The notes under the pieces: generated by a model | What the model saw: the letters and a program-made list of their open reading frames with translations, nothing else | Told to the model about the DNA's origin: nothing | Database searches by the model: none | Source of the DNA: Acidobacteriaceae bacterium | GTDB lineage: Bacteria > Acidobacteriota > Terriglobia > Terriglobales > Acidobacteriaceae | Length of the DNA stretch: 10,698 nt | NCBI GenBank assembly: GCA_003165095.1 | Contig: PLSH01000389.1 | Coordinates: 6,570 to 17,267 of the forward strand | Direction of reading: 5' to 3' | Translations under genes and position numbers: made by a program | Part shown: one piece after another, positions 1-7,116 of the stretch | Layout: every line of letters begins with the position of its first letter | Numbering within the stretch: the first letter of the stretch is position 1

Positions 1-609
1 TTGAACAAGTGCGAGTTGCACCGCGTTGGGGCAGCGGATGTGGCCATGCCCATGCTGGTAAACGGGGTGCGCGTTGAACTGCCGGTGATTCATGGGATGT
101 GCAAGATCGGCGGCGACGATGCGCACTTGTATATTCTCGACCAGCCCTCGAACCCGCTGGTGTTGGCCAGCCAGGGAGAGGATGGCCTGACCCAGATGGT
201 GAGGATCGATTTCCCGCCGGAGACTCCGGGGGAAGCGGCATCGAGCATGGAGCAGGCTCTGGAACAAAAAAAACCGGTGGAGATTTATGGAATCTATTTT
301 GACTTCAACAGCTCGACCATCAAGCCCGATTCCGAGGCCGTTCTGAAGCAAATCTCCGACATCCTGCACAAGAATCCCGACTGGAAGCTGAGCGTGGCCG
401 GGCATACCGACAACATCGGCGACGCTGCCTCCAACCAGAAGCTCTCCGAGCGGCGCGCCGCCGCGGTCAAGGACGCGCTGGTGACCCGCTACGGCATCGC
501 GCCGGGCCGGCTGACCACCAGCGGCTTCGGCGCTTCCCGGCCCATTGAACCCAACACCACGCTGGAAGGCCGTGCGCGCAATCGCCGCGTCGAACTGCAG
601 CGGCAATAA
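1..609 (+). CDS. OmpA-family protein, C-terminal peptidoglycan-binding domain (5' end probably outside the window)
   Basis: Residues about 95-200 form a complete OmpA-like (OmpA/MotB C-terminal) domain. The strand-helix opening reads YFDFNSSTIKPDSE at 99-112, followed by GHTDNIG at 134-140, LSERRA at 148-153 and the closing RARNRRVEL at 191-199. By alignment with E. coli OmpA, D137 and R152 correspond to the two residues that bind meso-diaminopimelate, so non-covalent anchoring to peptidoglycan is expected. Residues 1-90 are beta-rich and do not form a recognised domain. There is no signal peptide or lipobox in view, although such proteins must be exported. The frame is open to base 1, where a TTG falls exactly on the window edge, so the gene most likely begins upstream and this is its C-terminal part. 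It stops with TAA at 607-609, 68 bp before the next gene on the same strand, consistent with an envelope operon. The domain is certain; the full architecture is unknown. Confidence 0.9.
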   Translation: MNKCELHRVGAADVAMPMLVNGVRVELPVIHGMCKIGGDDAHLYILDQPSNPLVLASQGEDGLTQMVRIDFPPETPGEAASSMEQALEQKKPVEIYGIYFDFNSSTIKPDSEAVLKQISDILHKNPDWKLSVAGHTDNIGDAASNQKLSERRAAAVKDALVTRYGIAPGRLTTSGFGASRPIEPNTTLEGRARNRRVELQRQ

Positions 610-610
610 C

Positions 611-628
611 CCTGCGCTTTGCCGCAGG
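611..628 (+). other. Short hairpin after the OmpA-like gene
   Basis: A perfect 6-bp inverted repeat, CCTGCG (611-616) and CGCAGG (623-628), with a 6-nt loop, starts one base after the stop codon. No T tract follows, so it is not a classical intrinsic terminator. It may be a weak attenuator or an mRNA 3'-end stabiliser between co-directional genes, or chance in GC-rich DNA. Confidence 0.3.
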
Positions 629-677
629 CGGACTGAACTGCAGGGACCACGGAAACTGCACTACGAGGACATGCACG

Positions 678-2372
678 ATGAAAATGAAAATGACCTCCAT
701 CCGCAAATCTGATGCGTTCCCGTCGCGGCCCGTGTTCGCCGCGGCCCTGATTGCCCTGTTGGCGCTCACGCTTACCAGTTGCAAGAAGAAGCCAACCGCC
801 GAATCGGCGAACGCCCAGGCCGATTCGCAAACGGCCGCTATCGCTGGCGGCACGGCAGTTCCGGCGGCGCGGCACATCGCCGACGGCACCAACGTCTCGG
901 TGGACGGCGGCAACAGCTACGCCAACATTACCTACGCGCCGGCGGTAAAAATGCTCGATCACTCCGAGGTCGAGTCTTCGCTGATGGGCATCAGCAGCGA
1001 CGGTCACGGCTTCCTCTTCCAGAATGCCAGCCAGAACATCAAGAACCTGAAGGCCGGCGATGTCTTCATGGTGAAGGGTGAGATGGCGGGCGACGTGCTC
1101 GGGGTGGTCAACGACAGCGACAAGACCCTCGTCGTTCTGGGTCAGGCCTCGCTGCGGGACGTAGTCCAGTCCGGCGAAATCAACATCGACGCGCCGGTAC
1201 GCTTTCACGGCCCCAAGCAGGCGGCCAGCGTCGAGCAAGAGCCCTTCATCGACAACCTGCTCGACACGATCGACACGCCTGTTTATGCGCAGTCCGGCCT
1301 GCAAGGCTCGAGCGCCGACGCGGCCCGCGCGGCGGGCACCCAGGACGCAGCGGTCAACGCCGCCAAGGCCGTCGGCTCAGCGATCACCGACGGCTGGACG
1401 GTGACCCAGTACTCCTTCACGCCTGGAGACCAGCAGTGCAACTTCCAGATGGTGATCCAAAAGGATGTGGGCGGCTTTGTGGCTCGCATCGCCGCGAAGG
1501 GCTGGATCGGCAACTTCAATTTCAGCTCGAACCTGAACATGCAGAACCTGGCTGCCACCAAGGGACAGGGCGCCGGAGGCCACCTCTTCGGCGCGGTCAA
1601 GAACATGGCAGGAAATATCCAGTTCGACTGGGAGATTGGCAAGCAGTCGCCCGGCGTGTGGGCCACGGAAGATCGCGTCAAGCTGCCGGGCGGCATCAGC
1701 GTTCCGCTCGCGCCGTTGCTGGGCGGGCTGCCGCTCACCCTCGATGTCTCCGCCGCATTGCTCATTCACCCTGCTCTCACCGGCGGAAATGAATTCAGCC
1801 GGGGCGGCTTTTCCATCAGTTGGGGCGGGCCGGGCGGCGGCTTTGAAACCACCAATGCCGGCGCCGTAACCGACGGCGACCAGGGCGGCAGCATCAACCT
1901 CACTTACAATGTCACCGCCGACCAGAACATCTCAGCGGTTGCGCCCAACGGCATGGTCATCTCCTATTGCGCTCCGCGGATCGAGTTGCGCCTCGACATC
2001 CTCGGCCCCTTCGCCAAGTCGCTCTCCAGCTTCGGCAGCTCAATCGATTCGATTGTCACCAAAATGGAGAGTAAACTGCCGCAAAGCATTCTCGATGCGA
2101 TCGCCAAGTCGCCCCTGAGCAAGGTGACTGCAAGCAACATTCTGTCCTCCAATGCCGATGTCTACGTGCAGTTCATCGCCACCGAGGGCGTTACCCACTC
2201 GGCCAGCGAAACCCCCTTCCCCTGCTCCAAGCAGGAAATCAAATTCACGGGCCAGGGAGGCACTTCCGCGCAGTTCTTCGGGCTCACCGATGGCGCCAAG
2301 GGCGTTACCGACCTGTTCACCAAGACATTCACGCGATGGGATCCAGCTTCAAACTTCTGCAAGGGCGTATGA
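678..2372 (+). CDS. Large lipoprotein of unknown function (564 aa)
   Basis: The N terminus is a bacterial lipoprotein signal: basic residues (MKMKM..RK), a hydrophobic stretch at about 19-33, and lipobox LTSC ending at C35, followed by KKK. The mature protein should be diacyl/triacylated at C35 and held in the periplasm or outer membrane. I do not recognise the family. Visible parts are a polar Ala/Ser/Gln linker (40-65), a compact beta-type segment at about 85-176 (GDVF, LGVV, KTLVVLG), a low-complexity Ala/Gly/Ser stretch at 205-235 (possible hinge), then a Gly-rich beta-prone region at 240-440 and a helical, Ser/Lys-rich segment at 440-492. Four mature cysteines (C254, C431, C516, C561) could form two disulfides. 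ATG 678 is preceded by GAGGA at 665-669 with an 8-nt gap, supporting this start. It lies between OmpA-like and DUF4412-like envelope genes, suggesting a shared surface role. Coding status is secure; function is unknown. Confidence 0.85.
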   Translation: MKMKMTSIRKSDAFPSRPVFAAALIALLALTLTSCKKKPTAESANAQADSQTAAIAGGTAVPAARHIADGTNVSVDGGNSYANITYAPAVKMLDHSEVESSLMGISSDGHGFLFQNASQNIKNLKAGDVFMVKGEMAGDVLGVVNDSDKTLVVLGQASLRDVVQSGEINIDAPVRFHGPKQAASVEQEPFIDNLLDTIDTPVYAQSGLQGSSADAARAAGTQDAAVNAAKAVGSAITDGWTVTQYSFTPGDQQCNFQMVIQKDVGGFVARIAAKGWIGNFNFSSNLNMQNLAATKGQGAGGHLFGAVKNMAGNIQFDWEIGKQSPGVWATEDRVKLPGGISVPLAPLLGGLPLTLDVSAALLIHPALTGGNEFSRGGFSISWGGPGGGFETTNAGAVTDGDQGGSINLTYNVTADQNISAVAPNGMVISYCAPRIELRLDILGPFAKSLSSFGSSIDSIVTKMESKLPQSILDAIAKSPLSKVTASNILSSNADVYVQFIATEGVTHSASETPFPCSKQEIKFTGQGGTSAQFFGLTDGAKGVTDLFTKTFTRWDPASNFCKGV

Positions 2373-2422
2373 GCGCGACGCCCCGCATCATTCGTCAACC
2401 GGCAACATTCGCAAGCCAACCC

Positions 2423-2428
2423 AGGAGA
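2423..2428 (+). promoter_or_regulatory. Ribosome binding site that sets the start at 2435
   Basis: AGGAGA lies 6 nt upstream of ATG 2435 and directly before a clear signal peptide. This decides against the in-frame ATG at 2336, which sits inside the previous gene and would put 33 non-signal residues in front of the signal sequence. Confidence 0.8.
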
Positions 2429-2434
2429 AACGCA

Positions 2435-3679
2435 ATGCGGACAAACATCACTCGACTTCTCGCAATGGCACTCCTCGCCGCGCCACTCGCAGGCTACGCC
2501 GATTCCAGCTACGAGCACACGTCGCAGATTACCGGCGGGCAGTTCGTAGACATGCTCAAGAACTACGCCCTCATCTCCAAGCAGATGAAGTCGATGACCG
2601 ACCCCACCAGCGAAATCACCATGGTCCACGGGAATCGGAAGGCGGTGGTGAGCAAAGACTCGTCGGAGATTTACGATCTGGACAAACAGGTCATCATCCG
2701 CATCGACAACACCAAAAAGAGTTACTACGTGACGACGTTTGCGGATTTTCGCAAGATGATGCAGGAGATGCCGCAGAGGATGGCCGCGATGCAGCAGCAG
2801 ATGAAGGATCAGCAGGCCAAGGCGCAGCAGCAACAACAAGGCCAGGGTACTGCGCCGCCCAATCTGCAGTTCAACTTCACCACGACGGTCAGCGATCCGG
2901 GACCGAGCAAGGTCATCAACGGCCAGAACGCCACGCAACAGATTATGACCATGAAGATGACCGTAACCGATTCCAACAATCCTCAAACCAATATTTCCTA
3001 CACCGTGACCGACGAAATCTGGACTACCCCCACCGTTCCGCCGGAGATGCAGGCGGTGCAGGAGTTCGACAAGCGCTTCTACACCGCAATGATGGCCGGA
3101 GTGGACTTGAAGCAAACGATGGCCGACATGCAGAGCATGAGGAACGGCTCCGGCGCCATGATGTCGCAGATGTTCGGCAGCAAGCCGGGCGCGTCAGAAG
3201 CCTATGCCCAGATGCAGAAGGAGTTGGCCAAGATCAAGGGCACGCGCATTCTGGATATCCAACGCATGGGCGGAATGGGGACCGGGATCGCGCCGGAATC
3301 CGCCTCCGGGTCGAGCGGCTCTTCCGCGGGTTCGACGCCCTCGGGCGGATCGGTGGCAGGACAGGCAGCCACCAACACGGCGACCAATACCGCGGCCAGC
3401 GCTGCCCCAGGGGGCGCCCTGGGCGGCGCACTCATGAACGCGTGGGGCAAACACAAGGCCAAGCAGCAGCAACAGCAGCAGACGCCTCCTCCGGACGCGA
3501 CAGCCAGCGCCCCGGCAGCAGGAGCGCCGGCCGCGGGCGCCCCGGTTGACGTCACGCTGATGGAGACGACCACGGAGACAAAGGATTTCTCCTCAGAGGA
3601 GATTCCTTCTTCGGTCTTCGATATCCCCGCGGGATACAAGCAGGTTCCCAACCCCATGGAGCAAATGTTCAAAAAGTAA
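2435..3679 (+). CDS. Secreted DUF4412-like protein with Q-rich and Ala/Gly-rich segments (414 aa)
   Basis: The start at ATG 2435 gives a Sec signal peptide (basic MRTNITR, hydrophobic LLAMALLAAPLAG) with a likely cleavage after GYA at residue 22. The body resembles the DUF4412 outline of periplasmic proteins: early SYEHTSQITGG, a K-x-VV-x-KDSSEIYDLDKQ strand pair at 69-84, IRIDNTKKSYYVTTF at 88-102 and the terminal FDIPAGYKQV motif at 395-404 that typically ends this family. Inserted into this are a Met/Gln-rich helix (106-138, likely coiled coil or disordered), a Ser/Gly/Ala/Thr-rich stretch (286-335), a pure Q6 run (344-349), and an APAAG repeat (359-370). It is longer than a simple DUF4412 protein because of these inserts. 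It follows the lipoprotein gene by 62 bp and is probably co-transcribed. The biochemical role is unknown; the family assignment rests on pattern resemblance, not a search. Confidence 0.75.
   Translation: MRTNITRLLAMALLAAPLAGYADSSYEHTSQITGGQFVDMLKNYALISKQMKSMTDPTSEITMVHGNRKAVVSKDSSEIYDLDKQVIIRIDNTKKSYYVTTFADFRKMMQEMPQRMAAMQQQMKDQQAKAQQQQQGQGTAPPNLQFNFTTTVSDPGPSKVINGQNATQQIMTMKMTVTDSNNPQTNISYTVTDEIWTTPTVPPEMQAVQEFDKRFYTAMMAGVDLKQTMADMQSMRNGSGAMMSQMFGSKPGASEAYAQMQKELAKIKGTRILDIQRMGGMGTGIAPESASGSSGSSAGSTPSGGSVAGQAATNTATNTAASAAPGGALGGALMNAWGKHKAKQQQQQQTPPPDATASAPAAGAPAAGAPVDVTLMETTTETKDFSSEEIPSSVFDIPAGYKQVPNPMEQMFKK
3464..3481 (+). repeat. CAG/CAA trinucleotide tract encoding Q6
   Basis: Six consecutive glutamine codons (CAG CAG CAA CAG CAG CAG) encode residues 344-349 of the DUF4412-like protein. 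It is the cleanest simple repeat in the window; a shorter relative lies at 2821-2840 in the first Gln-rich region. Such tracts can change length by slippage in whole-codon steps without breaking the frame. Confidence 0.8.
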
Positions 3680-3849
3680 GCATCGGTTTCCGGCCGATGG
3701 TTCTGCTGTGCCCGCGCTGCACTGACCCTCACCCTGGTTCGAATTGCCGGACAGTCTCGAGGCCAGGTTGCGGATTGAAGTCGAACCGTCGATGGTTCTC
3801 GAACAGGGGGAGCGGTACCTGCGAGTCGGGCACTCGGCAAAGAGGATTC
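3680..3849. other. Convergent intergenic gap with three short hairpins
   Basis: This 170-bp gap separates the plus-strand envelope genes from the minus-strand glycosidase gene, so termination is needed from both sides. Perfect inverted repeats are CATCGG/CCGATG (3681-3686 and 3694-3699), GAACC/GGTTC (3783-3787 and 3794-3798) and CGAGT/ACTCG (3822-3826 and 3832-3836). The first lies directly after the plus-strand stop and the last 14 nt beyond the minus-strand stop, the positions expected of terminator hairpins. None is followed by a T tract in its own direction, so Rho-dependent or U-independent termination is the better guess. No gene is seen in the gap. Confidence 0.4.
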
Positions 3850-5490
3850 TTACTGCGTGAGCGTAAGTTGGTCCACGTCCACGCCGCCTTCCCCGGAGAA
3901 TCCGATCGCAATGGAGTTATCGCCTTTGATGAGTTCGACAGGAATCTTCGTGGACGGAGAGAAAGCTGACTGTGCAGGTAGATGGATATCTGCCGGCCGT
4001 CCTCCATTCACCTGCAATTGCACATTTTTTTCCTGCGGACCGTCATAGACGTAAACAAGGCTTATCCAATACCTGCCGGATCTGGGCACTCCAACGTGGG
4101 TGAAGGTCAGGGAACTGGCCCCGGGACCATGGCTTGCACCGCGCAACGACACCGCATAGCCCTCGTTGCATTGGGGGCAGGCAATCAAGGCGGCATCACC
4201 CGCGCGGACATTCCCGGGCCATTCGGCCTGGTAGGTTGCGCCTTTGCTCCAGAGAAATTCTCCATTCACTTTCAGCAAGACGGAACCATGACCAGGAATC
4301 TTCGTCCCATATCCATCACGGAATTTGCCCAGGTTCTTGTGAGTCCATAGATTGCGCACCGCAACGTTGCCTGCAAGCCCCAGATCGTTCCACTGAACCG
4401 AGGCTTCTGCCGGCGCCGCTGCCAGATTCAGCAGCAGGACGGCCTCCACGCCGCTGCCGGCGGCGCCGAGGGGTTTCATCCAGACCTCGATGCCGCCGTC
4501 GTGTTTCTGTATTCTCGACGGCCCGGCGCCGAGGGGATCCTGATCGATGGCGATCGCTTCAGCATTGCTGTAGATGCCGCGGATCGAATCGCTCATCCCG
4601 GTTAGATTGTTGCCGGCCCACAGTGGCGCCGCTGAGACTGCCCACATTGAAAAATGACTCTGCGCTTCGGCCAGGGTGAGCCCCTGATTGCCGACCTCCA
4701 ACATGTCGGCATCATTCCAACTGCCGGGCGCATTGAAAACTGAGTGCGTCGCGTTCATCTCGAAATTTCTCACCACGTTTGCCCAATCCGCATGGTTCCT
4801 GACGAGGCTGATGTCGCCTGTCGTTCTCCATAACTGGGCTTTGCCTTGCGCCCATGTCCACGGGCTCTCTTCACCCCAGGAACAGAGATAAAAGAGCATC
4901 GGCCGGCCGGTTTCCTTGATTGCCGCTGCCATGCGCTCATAAATAGAGCGCCCGGTGACGCCCGCAGGTTGGTTGCAGTAATCCATTTCAACCAGATCGA
5001 CGCCCCATGCGGCAAAAGTTTGAGCATCTTGAAGCTCGTGCTCATAGCTTCCCTGAAAGGGTTTGCCTGCGCACGTATTGGCTCCAATGTCGGTGTAGAT
5101 GCCCGCCTCCAACCCGCGCGAATGAATGTAACCGACAAGGTCCTTCATGCCATGCGGAAAGCGTTTTGCGTCGACGACAAGGTCACCATTCGCATCTCGC
5201 TGGGGAGCGATGCACTCCTGAATCAGCACGTAGCGATATCCCAGATCGCGCATTCCGCTCGATACAAGCGCATCTGCCTGGTCGCGAATCGTCCGATCGG
5301 TATAGTCGCAGAAGAAATGATTCCAACTGGCCCACCCCATCGGCGGCGTGGGAGCCAGGCCCGGCTGAAAAACTGGGCCAGCCTGGCAGAAAGAAAATTG
5401 GGAAGCAACAAAGAGGGCAACAAGCAAAAAGAAAGCGCCTGCCAGGAAGCGAACTCCTGAAGCATTTCGAATCAGAGCATAGCCGCGCAC
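3850..5490 (-). CDS. Secreted GH27 glycoside hydrolase with C-terminal CBM35/6-like domain; specificity uncertain
   Basis: The 546-aa protein has a signal peptide (hydrophobic 16-31, likely cleavage after QA at 36-37), a GH27 (beta/alpha)8 barrel from about 45 to 320, a C-terminal beta domain to about 410, and a CBM35/CBM6-like jelly roll at 418-546 (YQAEW at 420, VNG at 494, LIKGDNSIAI at 520, VDVDQLTL at 537). GH27 landmarks are TPPMGWASWN (48-57), CSWG (203-206), WRTTGD (221-226), GSWNDADMLEVGN (256-268), AAPLWAGN (287-294) and IDQDPLG (315-321). D170 aligns with the nucleophile and D226 with the acid/base, so a retaining glycosidase is expected. The usual IDDCW reads IQECI (Q91, E92) and the usual KxD before the nucleophile reads EMD (E168), which alters galactose-contact positions. 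GTG 5490 is chosen because AGGAG lies 7 nt upstream. It is the second gene of a two-gene unit after the acyltransferase. Family is firm; 'alpha-galactosidase' is not. Confidence 0.9.
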   Translation of the reverse strand: MRGYALIRNASGVRFLAGAFFLLVALFVASQFSFCQAGPVFQPGLAPTPPMGWASWNHFFCDYTDRTIRDQADALVSSGMRDLGYRYVLIQECIAPQRDANGDLVVDAKRFPHGMKDLVGYIHSRGLEAGIYTDIGANTCAGKPFQGSYEHELQDAQTFAAWGVDLVEMDYCNQPAGVTGRSIYERMAAAIKETGRPMLFYLCSWGEESPWTWAQGKAQLWRTTGDISLVRNHADWANVVRNFEMNATHSVFNAPGSWNDADMLEVGNQGLTLAEAQSHFSMWAVSAAPLWAGNNLTGMSDSIRGIYSNAEAIAIDQDPLGAGPSRIQKHDGGIEVWMKPLGAAGSGVEAVLLLNLAAAPAEASVQWNDLGLAGNVAVRNLWTHKNLGKFRDGYGTKIPGHGSVLLKVNGEFLWSKGATYQAEWPGNVRAGDAALIACPQCNEGYAVSLRGASHGPGASSLTFTHVGVPRSGRYWISLVYVYDGPQEKNVQLQVNGGRPADIHLPAQSAFSPSTKIPVELIKGDNSIAIGFSGEGGVDVDQLTLTQ

Positions 5491-5508
5491 AATTTCGCTC
5501 CTGACTTT

Positions 5509-5546
5509 TCAGCCGGCATGACTAAGAGGTTCGGAATGCCGGCTGA
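5509..5546 (-). repeat. Perfect 11-bp inverted repeat between the two minus-strand genes
   Basis: TCAGCCGGCAT (5509-5519) and ATGCCGGCTGA (5536-5546) are exact reverse complements with a 16-nt loop. In the minus-strand transcript the hairpin falls between the acyltransferase stop (5595) and the GH27 ribosome binding site (5498-5502), only 6 nt before that site. No U run follows it on either strand, so a terminator is unlikely. An mRNA processing or stabilising hairpin, or an operator, fits better. Confidence 0.65.
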
Positions 5547-5594
5547 CCATGCATCCTGGTTTGGTCCGGCCCACAGGCGGCCGTTTATTGAGGA

Positions 5595-6830
5595 CTAGAG
5601 CTGCAATCGGATCCTCCATCGAGTCAGGAGAGCAGAAACGGCAAGGATGAACGCTGTGAACACTGCGCACCAGACAGCTCCCGGCCAGGAGGAATTGAGG
5701 TGAGTGTCGAAATACCGGATGCCCGCCGCGGCGAGGATGAAGTACCAGAAGTCCGGAAGCAGGTAGGTGGTTAATGTATTGGAGCCGGCGGGGCGGGCGA
5801 AGAGTGCCCATGCAGTCTGTTTTTTTACATCGCAGATCCAATAAAGCGCGGCGAACAGCAGCACGGCCGCGCCAATGCTGTAAAGGCTCCAGGTGGGTGT
5901 GGCTCTGACCTTGGAAATACCCAGTGGCGTGAGAAGCCATCCCGCCACCAGCGCGGAAATGCCGAGAGTCAGCCCGAGCAGCATCTTCTGGTGAAGCGCC
6001 TGCCAGCGGTGAGCGCCGAGAAAGATGACGGAGGTGAGAATGCCGGCTACCGTCATACTCACCAGCGATCCGTTGCCGAACGGCCAGACATAATACCGGA
6101 GGCCCCTGGTAACTGTAATCCACTTTGCTGCCGTGAGGGCGTTGAGGGACGCCATCGCGATGAACCACGCGAGCGGAGCCCAGAGCCAGCGCCGCGTGGG
6201 GATGTAAAGAATGGCCGCCGCCAGGTAGGTGCTGCCAATATAGCCGAGGATCTCAGGATAATGGAAGTTGATCCAGGCAGCTTGCCCGCTGGGCGCGCTG
6301 GTGCGGAAAATTGCGAACATGGCAACAACCAGCAGAAGGCCAAAGATGCGCAGCCAACGGTGCAGGGCGGAGTAACGTTTTGATTCGCCATAAATGTTCA
6401 GGAAGAGCGCCGCGCCGGTGAGAGCAACAAGCGCCCATATGGCAGGACTGATGCCCATGAGCGCCGCATCGCCTTTTTCGGCATTCGCCAGGATCAGTCC
6501 GAGCACAACGAGTGCGGCAGATCGTGTGGCGACATGCAGCCACAGCGCGGGCAGGGAGGGATTCTTCTTCAACCTCTGCCGGATGGCCAGCGGCATCGAC
6601 AATCCAACGATGAACAGGAAAAAGGGAAAAACCATGTCGACATACGTCATGGCGTCGACATCGGCTTTCATGTGATAAGTCCACCAGGGCAGTCCCTTGA
6701 TCTCAGCAAGCGCGTTGACCAAAATCATCAGCGTCATGGTGAGGCCGCGGAAGATATCGATGGACGCCAGCCGCGTTGGGGCAGCTTTGCCTGCGACGGC
6801 TACGGACGGCAAAGATGAAGTTGTGGTCAT
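5595..6830 (-). CDS. DUF5009 / HGSNAT (NagX)-like multi-pass membrane acyltransferase (411 aa)
   Basis: The N terminus carries the family signature RLASIDIFRGLTM (20-32), then PWWTYHMKADVDAMTYVD (48-65) and a PFFLFIVGLSMPLAI helix (69-83). H53 sits where human heparan-alpha-glucosaminide N-acetyltransferase has its active-site histidine (H269). About ten hydrophobic helices run to the C terminus, with GSNTLTTYLLP (349-359) late in the protein, also typical of the family. Members move an acetyl group from acetyl-CoA across the membrane to a sugar; the acceptor here is unknown. ATG 6830 is chosen over an upstream in-frame start at 6998 because AGGAG lies just before it (spacing 3 nt, rather short) and the family signature begins 20 residues in. 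A candidate promoter lies about 60 bp upstream. The GH27 gene follows 104 bp downstream in the same direction. The two genes share an identical 10-nt Shine-Dalgarno context (AGTCAGGAGC). Confidence 0.85.
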   Translation of the reverse strand: MTTTSSLPSVAVAGKAAPTRLASIDIFRGLTMTLMILVNALAEIKGLPWWTYHMKADVDAMTYVDMVFPFFLFIVGLSMPLAIRQRLKKNPSLPALWLHVATRSAALVVLGLILANAEKGDAALMGISPAIWALVALTGAALFLNIYGESKRYSALHRWLRIFGLLLVVAMFAIFRTSAPSGQAAWINFHYPEILGYIGSTYLAAAILYIPTRRWLWAPLAWFIAMASLNALTAAKWITVTRGLRYYVWPFGNGSLVSMTVAGILTSVIFLGAHRWQALHQKMLLGLTLGISALVAGWLLTPLGISKVRATPTWSLYSIGAAVLLFAALYWICDVKKQTAWALFARPAGSNTLTTYLLPDFWYFILAAAGIRYFDTHLNSSWPGAVWCAVFTAFILAVSALLTRWRIRLQL

Positions 6831-6891
6831 TTGCTCCTGACTGCTGCGCGCGTTTCCATACGGCGGAAATCGGTAAGGTCGTCGACCGTGG

Positions 6892-6921
6892 AGTATAGAT
6901 AGATCGGCCGCAGGTTGACAA
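6892..6921 (-). promoter_or_regulatory. Candidate sigma-70-type promoter for the acyltransferase/GH27 unit
   Basis: On the minus strand TTGTCA (6916-6921) and TATACT (6892-6897) match the -35 and -10 consensus at five of six positions each, with an 18-bp spacer. Transcription would start near 6885, giving a leader of about 55 nt before ATG 6830. This is the best promoter match in the region, but it is read by eye. Confidence 0.5.
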
Positions 6922-6945
6922 TTCCCAAGGGTGGACTGGGATATT
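6915..6945 (+). promoter_or_regulatory. Candidate plus-strand promoter overlapping the divergent one
   Basis: A perfect TTGACA (6915-6920) is followed after 19 bp by GATATT (6940-6945), preceded by TGG (extended -10). The spacer is longer than ideal, so this is a weaker call. It shares bases with the minus-strand -35. If used for the NusG-paralogue gene, its leader would be nearly 490 nt. Confidence 0.3.
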
Positions 6946-7116
6946 CGCAGCCACGCAGATATGACCGGCACATGGAAGGCGGCGCTTGGCCAAGACAATT
7001 ATATGCTGTGGAATCAAGAAGATGAAGGGTTCACAGGTTGGGCCTCTCCGAGTGCAGAAGAGGGCTCATGCTGCGCCCGCCAAGCGTCTGGCCTGCTTCG
7101 GCGCCCCGACCATCTG

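Noticed and set aside
489..1304. Long minus-strand open frame (271 codons) opposite the OmpA-like and lipoprotein genes
   Set aside because: It is antisense to two well-supported genes, Arg/Gly-rich in composition, and has no recognisable domain or ribosome binding site.
2336..2434. Upstream ATG start for the DUF4412-like gene
   Set aside because: It would overlap the lipoprotein gene and bury the signal peptide behind 33 residues; ATG 2435 has AGGAGA in the right place.
2162..3115. 317-codon minus-strand open frame
   Set aside because: It is a His/Leu/Arg-rich antisense shadow of the DUF4412-like gene with no supporting features.
2152..3549. 465-codon plus-strand open frame overlapping the lipoprotein and DUF4412-like genes
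   Set aside because: Its product is Arg/His/Asp-rich and without domain features. It is the out-of-frame shadow of the gene at 2435-3679, which has a signal peptide and a strong ribosome binding site.
3736..3745. GGTTCGAATT, resembling a tRNA T-loop
   Set aside because: The flanking bases do not form the T stem and no acceptor, D or anticodon arms are found, so it is not a tRNA or tRNA fragment.
5509..6168. 219-codon minus-strand open frame inside the acyltransferase gene
   Set aside because: It is out of frame with the clear DUF5009-like membrane protein on the same strand, and its product is His/Arg/Pro-rich without helices or motifs.
6831..6998. Upstream start for the acyltransferase gene
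   Set aside because: The extra 56 residues lack family features, and a candidate promoter lies within this stretch; ATG 6830 has AGGAG directly upstream.
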